Shown one piece after another: positions 33,291 through 42,198 of a DNA stretch of 42,302 nucleotides (the first letter of the stretch is position 1; each line of letters begins with the position of its first letter). The translations under genes and the position numbers were made by a program. The DNA lies in contig CANQYB010000008.1 of NCBI GenBank assembly GCA_947627975.1, forward strand, positions 1 to 42,302, read 5' to 3'. The stretch comes from an uncultured Bacilli bacterium (GTDB lineage Bacteria; Bacillota_I; Bacilli_A; RF39; UBA660). The notes beneath the pieces were generated by a model. That model saw nothing but the letters and a program-made list of their open reading frames with translations, was not told the DNA's origin and searched no databases.

Positions 33291-34466
33291 ATTATTGTGT
33301 CTTACCTTCCTTAAATAAATTAAATAATAAGCTAATCCTATTTGAAAAATCATAAATAGTGTAGACAAGCCAAACATATACCTTAAACCTTTATTATACA
33401 TAATACCACATAAAAATATACCAACAGCCTCTCCTAAATATTTAACTACATATCTAAAATTAGTAAATGTTAATTGATATTTATTTTCAACATTATTTAT
33501 ATAATATCCATCACAAATATTTTCATATGCTGTTGAAATTAATATAGACCAAGTTATTGCAATTAATGTAAAAATTAAACTATTAGATAAAAATGCTATT
33601 GAGTAAGCAATAAATCTAATTCCAAATTTTATAGTGATAGTAATATAATCATTTTTTGGTGTTAAGTACTTTAATGCTATAATGCCAATTACATCTGCTA
33701 AAAGTCCTACTATTAGCAAATAATTTGTTGCTTGGTTATCTGAAAATTCAAAATAGTTTGTTAATGTTATCATTTTTAGACCTAATGCTGTTTGCATTGA
33801 AATAGCACCTACAAAAGAATATATTGCATATATAGTTTGCAGTTTACTACTTAATATATATTTAAATATGCTACTTACTTTAGTAGATTTACTATCAATA
33901 TTTTCATTTATCTTTATATTAAACATTACTATAATTGAAATAACTAAAAATATTACAGAAATTAATAAACAAATATTATAATTTATTAAAATACCTATTT
34001 TTTTACCTATAAGTAATCCTCCAACTAAAATACCAATATCTCTGAAAAAATATTCTGTTAATTTCCTTTTACTATAAATTGTATTATTTTTAATAATTGT
34101 AGTTATTAAAGGATATATACTTGTTGTAACTAAATAACCTGTTAAAATATCTATTATTATTGAAATATTTATTAAATTAGAATTTCCTAAATTATTTAAA
34201 GAAAACAAAACAATCATATTTAAGAATTTAATAATTAACGCATATTTTATAAAGTTTTTTAACTTATTTAGCTTAATATACTTGCCTGCAAGCATTATAC
34301 CAAATACACTTATTAATGTTCCAATACTAATTATATTTCCTATATTTGTAGGAGAAAAATTGTTATCTTGTAACCATAACTGTCTGAAATTTTCCCATAA
34401 CCCAATTGAAATGCTAAAAAAAGCTAACATTATCAAAATTTGATTTTCAATTTTAATTTTTTTCAT
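33288..34466 (-). CDS. MFS transporter
   Basis: A 392-residue membrane protein with about 12 helices and the typical pair of six-helix halves (QILIMLAFFSISIGLWENFRQ, then LASLISIGTLISVFGIMLAG; second half from about 205). It resembles small MFS proteins often paired with a regulator or metabolic enzyme; substrate unknown. It is preceded by, and overlaps by 14 bp, the 5'-nucleotidase gene, so the two are made together. Linking a nucleotide or nucleoside efflux function is a guess from that pairing. There is no clear charged signature that narrows the substrate. Confidence 0.8.
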   Translation of the reverse strand: MKKIKIENQILIMLAFFSISIGLWENFRQLWLQDNNFSPTNIGNIISIGTLISVFGIMLAGKYIKLNKLKNFIKYALIIKFLNMIVLFSLNNLGNSNLINISIIIDILTGYLVTTSIYPLITTIIKNNTIYSKRKLTEYFFRDIGILVGGLLIGKKIGILINYNICLLISVIFLVISIIVMFNIKINENIDSKSTKVSSIFKYILSSKLQTIYAIYSFVGAISMQTALGLKMITLTNYFEFSDNQATNYLLIVGLLADVIGIIALKYLTPKNDYITITIKFGIRFIAYSIAFLSNSLIFTLIAITWSILISTAYENICDGYYINNVENKYQLTFTNFRYVVKYLGEAVGIFLCGIMYNKGLRYMFGLSTLFMIFQIGLAYYLIYLRKVRHNN

Positions 34467-35058
34467 CTATATTACTCCATTTTAAAATGCAAGTATAAAT
34501 CTCTTCCCAATTTTTGCAACTTATTATATTTTCATAATCTATTGTTTTTTCTGAAATTCTTATAGTTTTAATTCCTAAATGTGAAATTTCAATACAATTA
34601 CTTAATTGATCATCAATAAATATATCAATTTTTTCTTCTTTGCATATAGGGGCTTTTTTTCTAGCATTGACAATAAGTTTATCAAACTTTATTCCATTTT
34701 TATTTAACCAATTTTTACTTAGTTTATATGGATCATCGTGAAATTCTGAATCTCTAGCTGTAATTATATAAATTTCATGACCATTTTCTTTTAATTTTTC
34801 AATACATTTTATAGCATTTTCTCTTGGCATTGCTTTATTAATAATTTTTTCCTGTATATTTTTTAAAAAATATTTTAATTCCTCATATGAAAATTCAAAT
34901 TTTTCTCTATAGAAATTAGCATTATTGTTTATCTCTGCAAATATACTTTTAGATTTATCAATATTTTTTCCTAAACTTTTTGCATAATTGTAGGCTGCAA
35001 TATTCAATTCGTTTTGTACTTTTGTTAATGTATTATCAATATCAATTCCTATTCTCAT
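34453..35058 (-). CDS. HAD-family 5'(3')-deoxyribonucleotidase-like protein
   Basis: A 201-residue protein starting MRIGIDIDNTLTKVQNELN. HAD motif I is DIDNTLT (D-x-D-x-T). Motif II is IYIITARDSEFHDD with Thr-Ala-Arg, motif III the Lys in VNARKKAPICKEEKID, and motif IV IFIDDQLSNC. This layout belongs to the NT5C-type cytosolic nucleotidases, which remove phosphate from (d)NMPs. The track start (TTG at 35073) is rejected: its codons include GGTGAT, the ribosome binding site five bases before the ATG at 35058. It leads the operon with the MFS transporter. Confidence 0.85.
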   Translation of the reverse strand: MRIGIDIDNTLTKVQNELNIAAYNYAKSLGKNIDKSKSIFAEINNNANFYREKFEFSYEELKYFLKNIQEKIINKAMPRENAIKCIEKLKENGHEIYIITARDSEFHDDPYKLSKNWLNKNGIKFDKLIVNARKKAPICKEEKIDIFIDDQLSNCIEISHLGIKTIRISEKTIDYENIISCKNWEEIYTCILKWSNIDEKN

Positions 35059-35366
35059 TATTATCACCTGCAAAATATTACTTGTCTAACAACATTATAC
35101 TATAAATTTTGCTTTTTTTGAGAAATATAATAAAAATTGTGTTAAAAATATTATTAGAAAGTGATATTTTTATATATCAAATTCGTTATTAGGTGAAAAG
35201 TTATAGATTACACCAGATAGATACCAAACTAGGGTTAATGTAGTTCGAGTTTTAAAATACTAAATTTTAGGATAAAATATTTATAAGTTAAAATTGATAT
35301 ATTTGGCAATTTAGAAAACATACTTGTATATTGTTAAAAATAATTATGAATAGGGGTGATTTTTAA

Positions 35367-35531
35367 ATGAAAATATTAATAAAAAAGAAGATAGTAATCA
35401 AAGATAATCAATTAAATTAACAAATAATAAAAATCAAAGGTTTCTAATGAATTTGGCGGCACAGATTTTTATTGGATTATGAAGATTATGAAACTTATAA
35501 AAAAGCAAAAAAATTAATAAATATATTTTAA
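35367..35531 (+). pseudogene. Remnant of a small gene (possibly HNH/AP2-type)
   Basis: GGGGTGAT lies seven bases before an ATG, giving MKILIKKKIVIKDNQLN and an early stop. Further on, another frame reads HRFLLDYEDYETYKKAKKLINIF, starting near a GGTGG-like stretch 'FGG' and ending at TAA. Coding-like frames broken by stops suggest decay. The FLLDYEDYE-type segment is like the linker in HNH/AP2 mobile endonucleases, but this is a weak call. Confidence 0.35.
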
Positions 35532-35608
35532 AATAATAGATAAAGATAATTTAGAGATAAAAATGTAATAATCTAAATAATCAAAAACTATAAATAATCA
35601 AAAAAAAA

Positions 35609-35617
35609 TGTTATAAT
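35609..35617 (+). promoter_or_regulatory. Extended -10 promoter of the 241-residue gene
   Basis: TGTTATAAT lies 30 bp upstream of the ATG at 35647, with AAGGGAGG between them. No clear -35. Confidence 0.5.
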
Positions 35618-35646
35618 AATAAATAAGATAAGGGAGGTTTATAAAA

Positions 35647-36372
35647 ATGACAAGTGAAATTGCAAAAAGATATGAAAATTATAAAAATATTGGTAATTTT
35701 ATTTTAGATTATGATGAAATATTATTATTTTATCCTGATTACTCTAAAATAAAAACTAAATTAGAGCAATTAAATTTTATTTCTAAAGAAGATGCAGAGG
35801 AATATTTTGAAAACAATTATAAAAATTCAGCATTATATAAAAAGTTAACTTCTATAGCTATGGCTGAAGATGAAATATATAATTTCATGAAACATAATAT
35901 GGAACTTAATTATTCACAGTTAAGTTTATTATTTAAAAAATCAATTGATAGTGTTATCCAACTTTGTGAATTAATTGATTATATGGGACATTACCCAACA
36001 ACATGGCCTGTACCAAAAGAGGAAGAAAAAAAACCAGAAATGGAAGATTTACTTGAAAAATATGATATTATAATCAGGTACTATTTAAACGATGAACTTG
36101 ATAAGATGCAAATCACATCAGATGATGTTGTAAGAGTAATTGAAACATTGAAATTACGAATAGGATACGTTGATTCCATAACTGAAATAACTTATAATAA
36201 TGATTGGCTATTCACAAGAAAAGCAACGGATCAAAAAATTAAAGAGTTAGTTGATAAGATTATAGAAAATCTTTCTTATTTTCCATTATCTTGTTATCAA
36301 GAAGAAGGTAAATCAAAAAGAGAAGAAGGAAAAAAGTACTTAAGACTTCAGTATGGTAATAATATTATTTAA
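35647..36372 (+). CDS. Hypothetical acidic helical protein
   Basis: A 241-residue soluble protein with no signal peptide or membrane segment. It is mostly predicted helix, rich in Glu, Lys, Asp and Tyr, with a midsection LIDYMGHYPTTWPVPKEEEKKPEME separating two helical halves. The second half contains a TSDDVVRVIETLKLRIGYVD segment. I do not recognise the family. AAGGGAGG precedes the start and the gene stands alone. Its neighbours in this stretch are also unknown or decayed, as in an accessory region. Confidence 0.6.
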   Translation: MTSEIAKRYENYKNIGNFILDYDEILLFYPDYSKIKTKLEQLNFISKEDAEEYFENNYKNSALYKKLTSIAMAEDEIYNFMKHNMELNYSQLSLLFKKSIDSVIQLCELIDYMGHYPTTWPVPKEEEKKPEMEDLLEKYDIIIRYYLNDELDKMQITSDDVVRVIETLKLRIGYVDSITEITYNNDWLFTRKATDQKIKELVDKIIENLSYFPLSCYQEEGKSKREEGKKYLRLQYGNNII

Positions 36373-36574
36373 ATATTAAAATGTATTGTCATATATTTTT
36401 TTATAAAATATATGTTTGGATTATCTGCATTTTTTATGTTAATAAAATTAACATTAGCATACTTATTAATTTATCAAAGATGTAATTAAAAATTTTAAAT
36501 TTCAAAGGCAAGTAATTCTTAATTTTGATGAAAATGTGTAAGAATAGAAAAATTATAAATTTGGAGTGATTTTT

Positions 36575-37078
36575 ATGAAAAATTTAGAATCTAATTATTT
36601 TATTGACAGATTGGAAAAAGGTATAAATACGAAAATTATGCTTATGGCTCATAATGCATATTGGTTTCAATTAAAAAAATTTGAAAAAATATATAGTAAT
36701 TTTGAAGTTAAAGTATTTGGAAGTAGTACAGCTTATCTTAGAATGAGAAAGAATGATATTCCAAATGATTGTGATTTTATTATATTAGATAGTTCTAATT
36801 TTTATAGTGAGGATGACTTTTTAGAAATAAAAAAAATAGCTTTAAAAATGTCTTGTGAAAGTAATAAAAGAGTTAGTATAGGATATGTTTATTTTATTCC
36901 GTTATATAAACGAACTGAACCTAAAATGAGTAATGAAATCAAAATTGTTAGCTTTAAAAATAATAATTTTGATGAAACTATTATTCCTCTTTCTAGTTAT
37001 GATTTATTATCTTTAGCTGATATTATTGTAAATATGCATAATGAATTAGAAAATCATATGATTTTAAAAAAAATGTAA
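36575..37078 (+). CDS. Putative nucleotidyltransferase-fold protein
   Basis: This 167-residue protein (start MKNLESNYFIDRLEKG; the track's GTG at 36566 is part of GGAGTGAT, the ribosome binding site of the ATG). It contains VKVFGSSTAYLRMRKNDIPNDCDFIIL. The GSS followed about 14 residues later by D-C-D and hydrophobics resembles the hG[GS]...Dh[DE]h site of the pol-beta-type nucleotidyltransferases, including AbiEii-type proteins. No adjacent HEPN or AbiEi antitoxin is visible, so a toxin role is not supported. Moderate-to-low confidence; a fold search would decide. Confidence 0.45.
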   Translation: MKNLESNYFIDRLEKGINTKIMLMAHNAYWFQLKKFEKIYSNFEVKVFGSSTAYLRMRKNDIPNDCDFIILDSSNFYSEDDFLEIKKIALKMSCESNKRVSIGYVYFIPLYKRTEPKMSNEIKIVSFKNNNFDETIIPLSSYDLLSLADIIVNMHNELENHMILKKM

Positions 37079-37109
37079 ATTAATAATTTATTATATTTAT
37101 AAAACTCAA

Positions 37110-37142
37110 AACACTCAAAACTATTAAGTTTTTGAGTTTTAT
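37110..37142 (+). terminator. Terminator of the nucleotidyltransferase-like gene
   Basis: ACTCAAAAC pairs with GTTTTTGAGT (one-base asymmetry) followed by TTTATATTTG. Confidence 0.6.
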
Positions 37143-37213
37143 ATTTGTTTAAAATATGATGTTTTTATAATTTAAAATTAAATTAAAAAGTTAAATATCA
37201 GCATAATAAAATT

Positions 37214-37241
37214 TTGCTTATAAAAATAAATGTGTTATAAT
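37214..37241 (+). promoter_or_regulatory. Promoter of the 402-residue gene
   Basis: TTGCTT-16 bp-TATAAT with a TGT extension before the -10. Confidence 0.55.
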
Positions 37242-37284
37242 AATTTGAAAAAACAATTGATTGAAAAGAAAGGAATAAAATGAT

Positions 37285-38493
37285 ATGGAAAATTTAGATA
37301 ATAAAAATCAATTAATTGCAGTAAAAAAAGTTTTAGAAGAACTAAAAAAAGCAGAAAAAATTGTAAAAAGTTGGAATACTAGTTGGTATGAACAATTATT
37401 AAATGCCCATTGTTTGCCACTGCATTATGAATTTGGAGAAGCAAATGTATGGGAATTGGAAAGAAAATATGCTCCAAGATATAAATTAGCAAACGCATTT
37501 TATTCTGAAGATAGTATAGGAATACCTCTTACTAAAGAAACATTAGTTTATAAATCTTTATATGGAGAAAAATCTGAAAGTTTGGAAGTGGAATTTGGAA
37601 GAATTGATTGGATGGATATGAGAACACATAAATCAACGAGGCATTTTTCTTTTTATAATAATGGTATTATTGAATTTTCTAAAACTGTTAATACTGGAAA
37701 AAGATTAACATTAAAAAATCCCCAAAAAATCTATTATAATACTTCTTTTAATGTGTTATCAGATGATTTTGATATTACTATTAATCTTGAACAATTAACT
37801 GATGCTTTTATGAAAAAACATAAATATGATGATTTTCAACTTAAATTAAATAATAATATATTAATAGAAAAATTTAATGATATTGAAATAATGCGAGATT
37901 TAAGTACTGGATTAAGATTAATAAGAATTATAAAAAAATATGATAAAAATAGTATACAAAATAATACTTCAGTAGTATTTGAAGCAATATTAAATCCAAA
38001 TGATAGTTTGGAACATGGGAAAATTGTAATGGAAACTCACAAAGGAAATGGTAAAATAAACGGTACCTATAGATTTGATGCCAGTAGAAAAAATGGTATT
38101 CAAGCAAACTTTTATTCTCGAAAAGGCAAAAAAGTGGATTTAACTAAAAATCAATCATTATTAAAAAATGCAAATGAACTATTATTACCAAATATTAGTG
38201 AACAAAAATTTAGCAATAATATAGTCCAAAATTTTGCTAATTCTACACAGGTGGCAATACTTAAAAATTTGAATGAAAAAACTATAAAATTTGACAGTTC
38301 TGATTTTAATATGGAAGCAATAAAAAAAGCAGAAAAACAAGTAATAGAAATAGTCAAAAATATCAAAGGAGAATTACCTTTACCTGGTTTAATAGAAAGA
38401 ATCGATAAATGTTTAAAATTAATAAATAAAAAACAAAATCAGCAAATTGATGATAAAAATAATTGTAATGTATTAAAATTACATATGAATTAA
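37285..38493 (+). CDS. Hypothetical protein of unknown family
   Basis: A 402-residue soluble protein with no signal peptide or membrane segment. The N-terminal region is helical (VLEELKKAEKIVKSWNTSW), a beta-rich middle section (EVEFGRIDWMDMRTHKSTRHFSFYNNG, then FSFYNNGIIEFSKTV) follows, and the C-terminal third is Lys/Asn/Glu-rich helix (NMEAIKKAEKQVIEIVKNIKG). I recognise no domain. AGGA lies ten bases before the ATG. It precedes, by about 100 bp and with a separate -10-like TATAAT, the predicted triad-containing 240-residue protein. Confidence 0.6.
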   Translation: MENLDNKNQLIAVKKVLEELKKAEKIVKSWNTSWYEQLLNAHCLPLHYEFGEANVWELERKYAPRYKLANAFYSEDSIGIPLTKETLVYKSLYGEKSESLEVEFGRIDWMDMRTHKSTRHFSFYNNGIIEFSKTVNTGKRLTLKNPQKIYYNTSFNVLSDDFDITINLEQLTDAFMKKHKYDDFQLKLNNNILIEKFNDIEIMRDLSTGLRLIRIIKKYDKNSIQNNTSVVFEAILNPNDSLEHGKIVMETHKGNGKINGTYRFDASRKNGIQANFYSRKGKKVDLTKNQSLLKNANELLLPNISEQKFSNNIVQNFANSTQVAILKNLNEKTIKFDSSDFNMEAIKKAEKQVIEIVKNIKGELPLPGLIERIDKCLKLINKKQNQQIDDKNNCNVLKLHMN

Positions 38494-38596
38494 TATTTCC
38501 ATATTTATTTTAGTATAATTTATTAAAATATTTTAAAGTAAATTATATATTTTTAAACTTAATAGAAATATTATTAAACTTAAAGGAGATGTTAAT

Positions 38597-39319
38597 ATTA
38601 ATAAAGATTATTTAGAAAATAATTTGATGATTAATTGTGTCAATAAAAATACATATAATTTATTATTTAGTGATTATCATAATCTTCCTCAAATAGATCA
38701 AGGTAGTTATGAAAATGAAATGGCATATTATACAATTGATTATTTTACAAAATTAAAAGAAAAAAATAAAGGTAAAAAAAATTTTTTTAATAATAAATTA
38801 ATTAATTTAAATAAAATTTCATTTAATAAAAAAACTAAACAATATATATATAGAAATAAGAATTTATTAATTACTTTTAATAAACTTTCTGATTGTTTTA
38901 ATGATATGGAAGTAATTAAAGAGTTAACATCAGAAAAAAGATATCATAAATGTCATATAAAATCTGTAAATATTTCTTCAAATTTTAAAAAATCAAAAAT
39001 TGTAACGGGTTATGCTACTATAGGGAATGAAAAATTTTTACATTCTGTTGTAGAATATGAAAGCTATGGACAAAATTTTATACTAGATTGGACAATAAAT
39101 TTAAAAATAACTAAGGAACAATATATTAAATTAACTGATTTTGAAGAAATTACCTCTTTAAATAGCGAAGAAATTTTAGATGAATTAAAAATATTTAATA
39201 GTAATATTAACTTAAAAGTTTTTTTATTATTTAGAGATGAATTAATAAAAGATATGCAAAAAAATTCTCATATTTTTAATATTAATCAAGAAAAAAAATT
39301 AATCAAAAAAAAAAATTAA
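38597..39319 (+). CDS. Putative papain/transglutaminase-like protein with probable ATT start
   Basis: About 240 residues. The track start (TTG/ATG at 38624) has no ribosome binding site. In the same frame, AAAGGAG (38582-38588) lies eight bases before an ATT codon at 38597 (ATT AAT AAA GAT TAT), and no ATG, GTG or TTG is better placed, so ATT is the likely start. Conserved-looking residues are YHKC-H (Cys119), FLHSVVEYE (His149) and FILDWTINL (Asp164) in the 240-residue numbering. The order and spacing match a Cys-His-Asp triad of transglutaminase-like or papain-like proteins. An intracellular location is implied, as there is no signal peptide. A bidirectional terminator lies six bases after its stop. 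Confidence 0.5.
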   Translation: MNKDYLENNLMINCVNKNTYNLLFSDYHNLPQIDQGSYENEMAYYTIDYFTKLKEKNKGKKNFFNNKLINLNKISFNKKTKQYIYRNKNLLITFNKLSDCFNDMEVIKELTSEKRYHKCHIKSVNISSNFKKSKIVTGYATIGNEKFLHSVVEYESYGQNFILDWTINLKITKEQYIKLTDFEEITSLNSEEILDELKIFNSNINLKVFLLFRDELIKDMQKNSHIFNINQEKKLIKKKN

Positions 39320-39324
39320 TAAAT

Positions 39325-39360
39325 AAAGTCTTGTTTATTAGAAACAAGACTTTAATTTTT
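39325..39360. terminator. Bidirectional terminator between convergent genes
   Basis: AAAGTCTTGTTT-attag-AAACAAGACTTT is a perfect 12-bp stem with AATTTTTT on the plus strand and TTTATTAATTTTTTT on the minus strand. Confidence 0.85.
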
Positions 39361-40029
39361 TATATAAACTGATATTTTATTATTTTTATCTATGGTTAGA
39401 AGTGAGATATTTTCTATATTTTTTTTACTTTCTTTTAAGTATTGAGTTAGCCACTTCTTATTTTTATTAGCTTTTTTTAGTTCTAATTCATTTAATACTC
39501 CGTCAACTATTACTAAATAATTTAATGTTTGTTTTGTAATTTTTTTTTGAATATCTTTTTTTAAATCATTACTTGTTATTGGTTGTGATTTTTCTTTTAA
39601 TAAAATTGAAATATCACCAGATGGTTCTAAAATGGCACAATCTAATTCATTAATATCAAAACATCCTTTTAATCGACAATTTTCTAAGACATTAGCAACA
39701 CTTAATTTAGAGATAGCTAAATTTTTATAATTAAAATTATTATTTTCATACAAAACTAATGGATTCCCATTCATTATTTTTTCAATTGTGTGATTATAAT
39801 AAGATAAGTAAGAGATTAAATAACTTATAGCAGCAAAAACTGTTAAAGCTATGATACCATCATAAATTGGTTTATCAATACTTATAATGCTGTCGGCTGC
39901 AATAGAACCAATGGTTATGCCTGATACATAATCATACAGAGTTAAATTTTTTATTTGTTTTTGCCCAAGAAGTTTAACTATTAAAAAAAGTAATATAAAC
40001 ATTATAATAGATCTAAATATAATTTCCAT
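39352..40029 (-). CDS. DUF421 (YetF/YdfR-like) membrane protein
   Basis: This 225-residue protein has three N-terminal helices (IIFRSIIMFILLFLIVKLLGQKQI, then YDYVSGITIGSIAADSII, then IIALTVFAAISYLISYL) and a soluble C-terminal domain with LYENNNFNYKNLAISKLSVANVLENCR and ILEPSGDISILLKE. The family occurs widely in Firmicutes and includes spore and envelope proteins of unknown activity. AGGTGAT precedes the ATG, and it is a single-gene unit facing the triad-containing gene. Confidence 0.85.
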   Translation of the reverse strand: MEIIFRSIIMFILLFLIVKLLGQKQIKNLTLYDYVSGITIGSIAADSIISIDKPIYDGIIALTVFAAISYLISYLSYYNHTIEKIMNGNPLVLYENNNFNYKNLAISKLSVANVLENCRLKGCFDINELDCAILEPSGDISILLKEKSQPITSNDLKKDIQKKITKQTLNYLVIVDGVLNELELKKANKNKKWLTQYLKESKKNIENISLLTIDKNNKISVYIKN

Positions 40030-40088
40030 TTATAAAATCACCTAAAATTAATTTAGCCAATTATAATAAATTTATACAATAATTGATT

Positions 40089-41009
40089 TTATCCCATAAT
40101 TTGTCCACCATTATTATGAATTACTTGTCCAGTAACATAACTTGAATCATCGGATGCTAAAAAGACAAATGTTGGAGCAAGTTCATAAGGCATTGCACCC
40201 CTAGCCATTGCTGCATCTGAACCTAAAGAAGGAATTTTTTCACTTTGCCAACATGCTGGTTGTAAGGGAGTCCAAAAAAATCCTGGAGCTATAGCATTTA
40301 CTCTAATGTTTTTAAGAGCTAAATTTCTAGCTAAAGATCTTGTAAAACCAACAATTGCACCTTTTGTTGTTACATAATCAATTAGTTGAGGATCTCCATA
40401 AAAGGTTGTAATAGAAGATAAATTTATAATAGTATCACCAGAATTTAAATAGGGTAATACAGCCTTTGTTAAATAAAACATGCCATAAATATTTACTTTC
40501 ATTGTCCAATCAAATTGTTCATCAGTTATTTCTTCTAATGAATCAGCTTGATATTGTACACCAGCATTATTAACTAAAATATTAATTTTTCCATATCTAT
40601 TTAAAGTTTCATCTACAATTTTTTGACAAAAATCTTTTTTTGTAATATCTCCTTTTATTAAAGTACATTCTCCACCTAACTTTTCAATATAATTTTTTGT
40701 TTCATTAGCATCAATATCTTCATTATAGTATGGTATAACAACTTTAGCACCTTCTTTAACAAATGCAATAGCAGCCGCTTTTCCTAATCCACTATCTCCT
40801 CCTGTAATAATAGCAACTTTATCTTTTAATTTTCCACTTCCTTTATATTTTGGATTATCAAATATTGGTTTTGGAAACATTAAATATTCTAAACCAGGTT
40901 GATTTTTTTGCTCTTGTGGTGGGGCTAAAATTTTATATTTTGTTATTTTTAATCCATATTCCTGATAATATTTATAAAAATCATTTCCAAATTTATAATC
41001 ATATTTCAT
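40089..41009 (-). CDS. Short-chain dehydrogenase/reductase (general-stress type)
   Basis: A 306-residue classical SDR with an N-terminal extension of ~45 residues (QEQKNQPGLEYLMFPKPIF), typical of the YdaD/YhxC/Gsp39 group. Cofactor site TGGDSGLGKA, then NILVNNAGVQ, catalytic Ser-Tyr-Lys (INLSS, DYVTTKGA) and the PG-motif IAPGFFWTPLQP. The C-terminal DDSSYVTGQVIHNNGGQIMG is also characteristic. It probably uses NAD(P)H to reduce a carbonyl; the substrate is unknown. AAGGAGG precedes the ATG. Confidence 0.92.
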   Translation of the reverse strand: MKYDYKFGNDFYKYYQEYGLKITKYKILAPPQEQKNQPGLEYLMFPKPIFDNPKYKGSGKLKDKVAIITGGDSGLGKAAAIAFVKEGAKVVIPYYNEDIDANETKNYIEKLGGECTLIKGDITKKDFCQKIVDETLNRYGKINILVNNAGVQYQADSLEEITDEQFDWTMKVNIYGMFYLTKAVLPYLNSGDTIINLSSITTFYGDPQLIDYVTTKGAIVGFTRSLARNLALKNIRVNAIAPGFFWTPLQPACWQSEKIPSLGSDAAMARGAMPYELAPTFVFLASDDSSYVTGQVIHNNGGQIMG

Positions 41010-41143
41010 TAATTACCTCCTTTAAAGTATATGCTTAATAAAATATTCATATAATTGGTTTTAATTATAAAATAAAATGAATTTTTTATTTACCTTGAAT
41101 TACTATAAATTAAAAGATATAATTATAAAAAAGGAAGATATAT

Positions 41144-41458
41144 ATGGATGAAAAAAAATTTAAAATGATAGATGAAGAGTTTGAATGTCAAGTTTGCCAT
41201 AAGTGGGTTAATAAACTAAATTATTCGGCCCGAGATCATTGTCCATATTGTTTAGCGTCAATTCATATAGATATAAATCCAGGAGATAGAAAATGTGATT
41301 GCCATGGAATATTATTGCCAATAGATATAGAAAAGGCGTCTAAAGGAATTTTAAAAATAATATATCAATGTAATAAATGTAAAATGATTAAAAAAAATAA
41401 GGTAGCAATAGATGATAATTATGATGAAATTTTAAAAATAATGTCTAATAAAAAATAA
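41144..41458 (+). CDS. RNHCP-domain zinc-binding protein
   Basis: This 104-residue protein has FECQVCHKWV, then RDHCPYCLASIHIDINPGDRKCDCHGIL and YQCNKCK: four CxxC/CxC-type Cys pairs that fit structural zinc. RDHCP is the family's RNHCP signature with Asn changed to Asp. Function of the family is unknown. AAAAGGAAG precedes the ATG. Confidence 0.82.
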   Translation: MDEKKFKMIDEEFECQVCHKWVNKLNYSARDHCPYCLASIHIDINPGDRKCDCHGILLPIDIEKASKGILKIIYQCNKCKMIKKNKVAIDDNYDEILKIMSNKK

Positions 41459-41543
41459 TTTTGTAAAATTTAAAAAATTTAGGATTTAATTTAATTGATA
41501 ACCATAAACTTAAATGATAAAATAAATTAAAGAGGTGAGAATA

Positions 41544-42197
41544 ATGAGTGATGATTTAAGTAAAGTATTTTCTAAAATATTTATGTGGCTTGGTATTGGA
41601 TTGTTAATAACTTTTGGAACTGGCTATTTTTTATCTATTAATGAACCATTAATGTCAAGTGTTTTATCTTTAGGAATTTTACCAATAATAATTATTGAAA
41701 TTGTAATTTCTTTATTGATGGGATTTAGAATAAAAAAAATGCATCCAATAACTGTTAAAATTTGTTATTTAATATTTTGTATTACAACAGGAATTACTTT
41801 TTCGTCTATTTTTGTAATATTTAAAATGACATCGATAATTTCAGTTTTTGCAATATCTGCTATTATATTCGGTTTACTTGCTTTCTTTGGAATTGTAACA
41901 AAAAAGGATTTAACAAAATTATCAACTATTTTATTTATTGGATTAATAGGATTAATAGTTGGAGAACTTTTAAATTTTTTAATATTTAAAAGTGGAACTA
42001 CTGAAATAATGTTAAGTGCATTGGGAGTTTTAATATTTATTTTATACATTGCATATGATACAAATAATTTAAAAAGATTACTGCCATTTTTAGGTGAGGA
42101 AAAAATATCTGTTTATGGAGCATTTCAATTATATTTAGATTTTATTAACTTATTTATAAGATTACTTGAAATATTTGGTAAAAGAAATGATAATTAA
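41544..42197 (+). CDS. Bax inhibitor-1 / YccA-like membrane protein
   Basis: A 217-residue protein (start MSDDLSKVFSKIF; the track's GTG at 41535 is in the ribosome binding site AGAGGTGAG) with seven predicted helices. The first (YLSINEPLMSSVLSLG context), the middle block ITTGITFSSIFVIFKM, and the final ALGVLIFILYIAYDTNNLKRL with its Asp are BI-1-like. Bacterial members are pH-sensitive calcium leak channels or FtsH-linked proteins. It is a single gene followed by terminators. Confidence 0.82.
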   Translation: MSDDLSKVFSKIFMWLGIGLLITFGTGYFLSINEPLMSSVLSLGILPIIIIEIVISLLMGFRIKKMHPITVKICYLIFCITTGITFSSIFVIFKMTSIISVFAISAIIFGLLAFFGIVTKKDLTKLSTILFIGLIGLIVGELLNFLIFKSGTTEIMLSALGVLIFILYIAYDTNNLKRLLPFLGEEKISVYGAFQLYLDFINLFIRLLEIFGKRNDN

Positions 42198-42198
42198 A

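Larger units (their letters stand above)
35074..35646. other. Gene-poor gap with decayed coding sequence
   Basis: This 573-bp stretch has no intact ORF of note. It holds a short coding remnant (see 35367-35531) and, at its end, the promoter of the next gene. The rest is AT-rich with no repeat or RNA signal that I can see. Confidence 0.6.

Noticed and set aside
39303-39316. A11 run at the end of the 240-residue gene as a phase switch
   Set aside because: It lies at the last codons, where slippage would hardly change the product; A runs are common in this DNA.
40850-41038. Plus-strand 62-aa ORF antisense to the dehydrogenase
   Set aside because: Shadow of the SDR N-terminus without a ribosome binding site.
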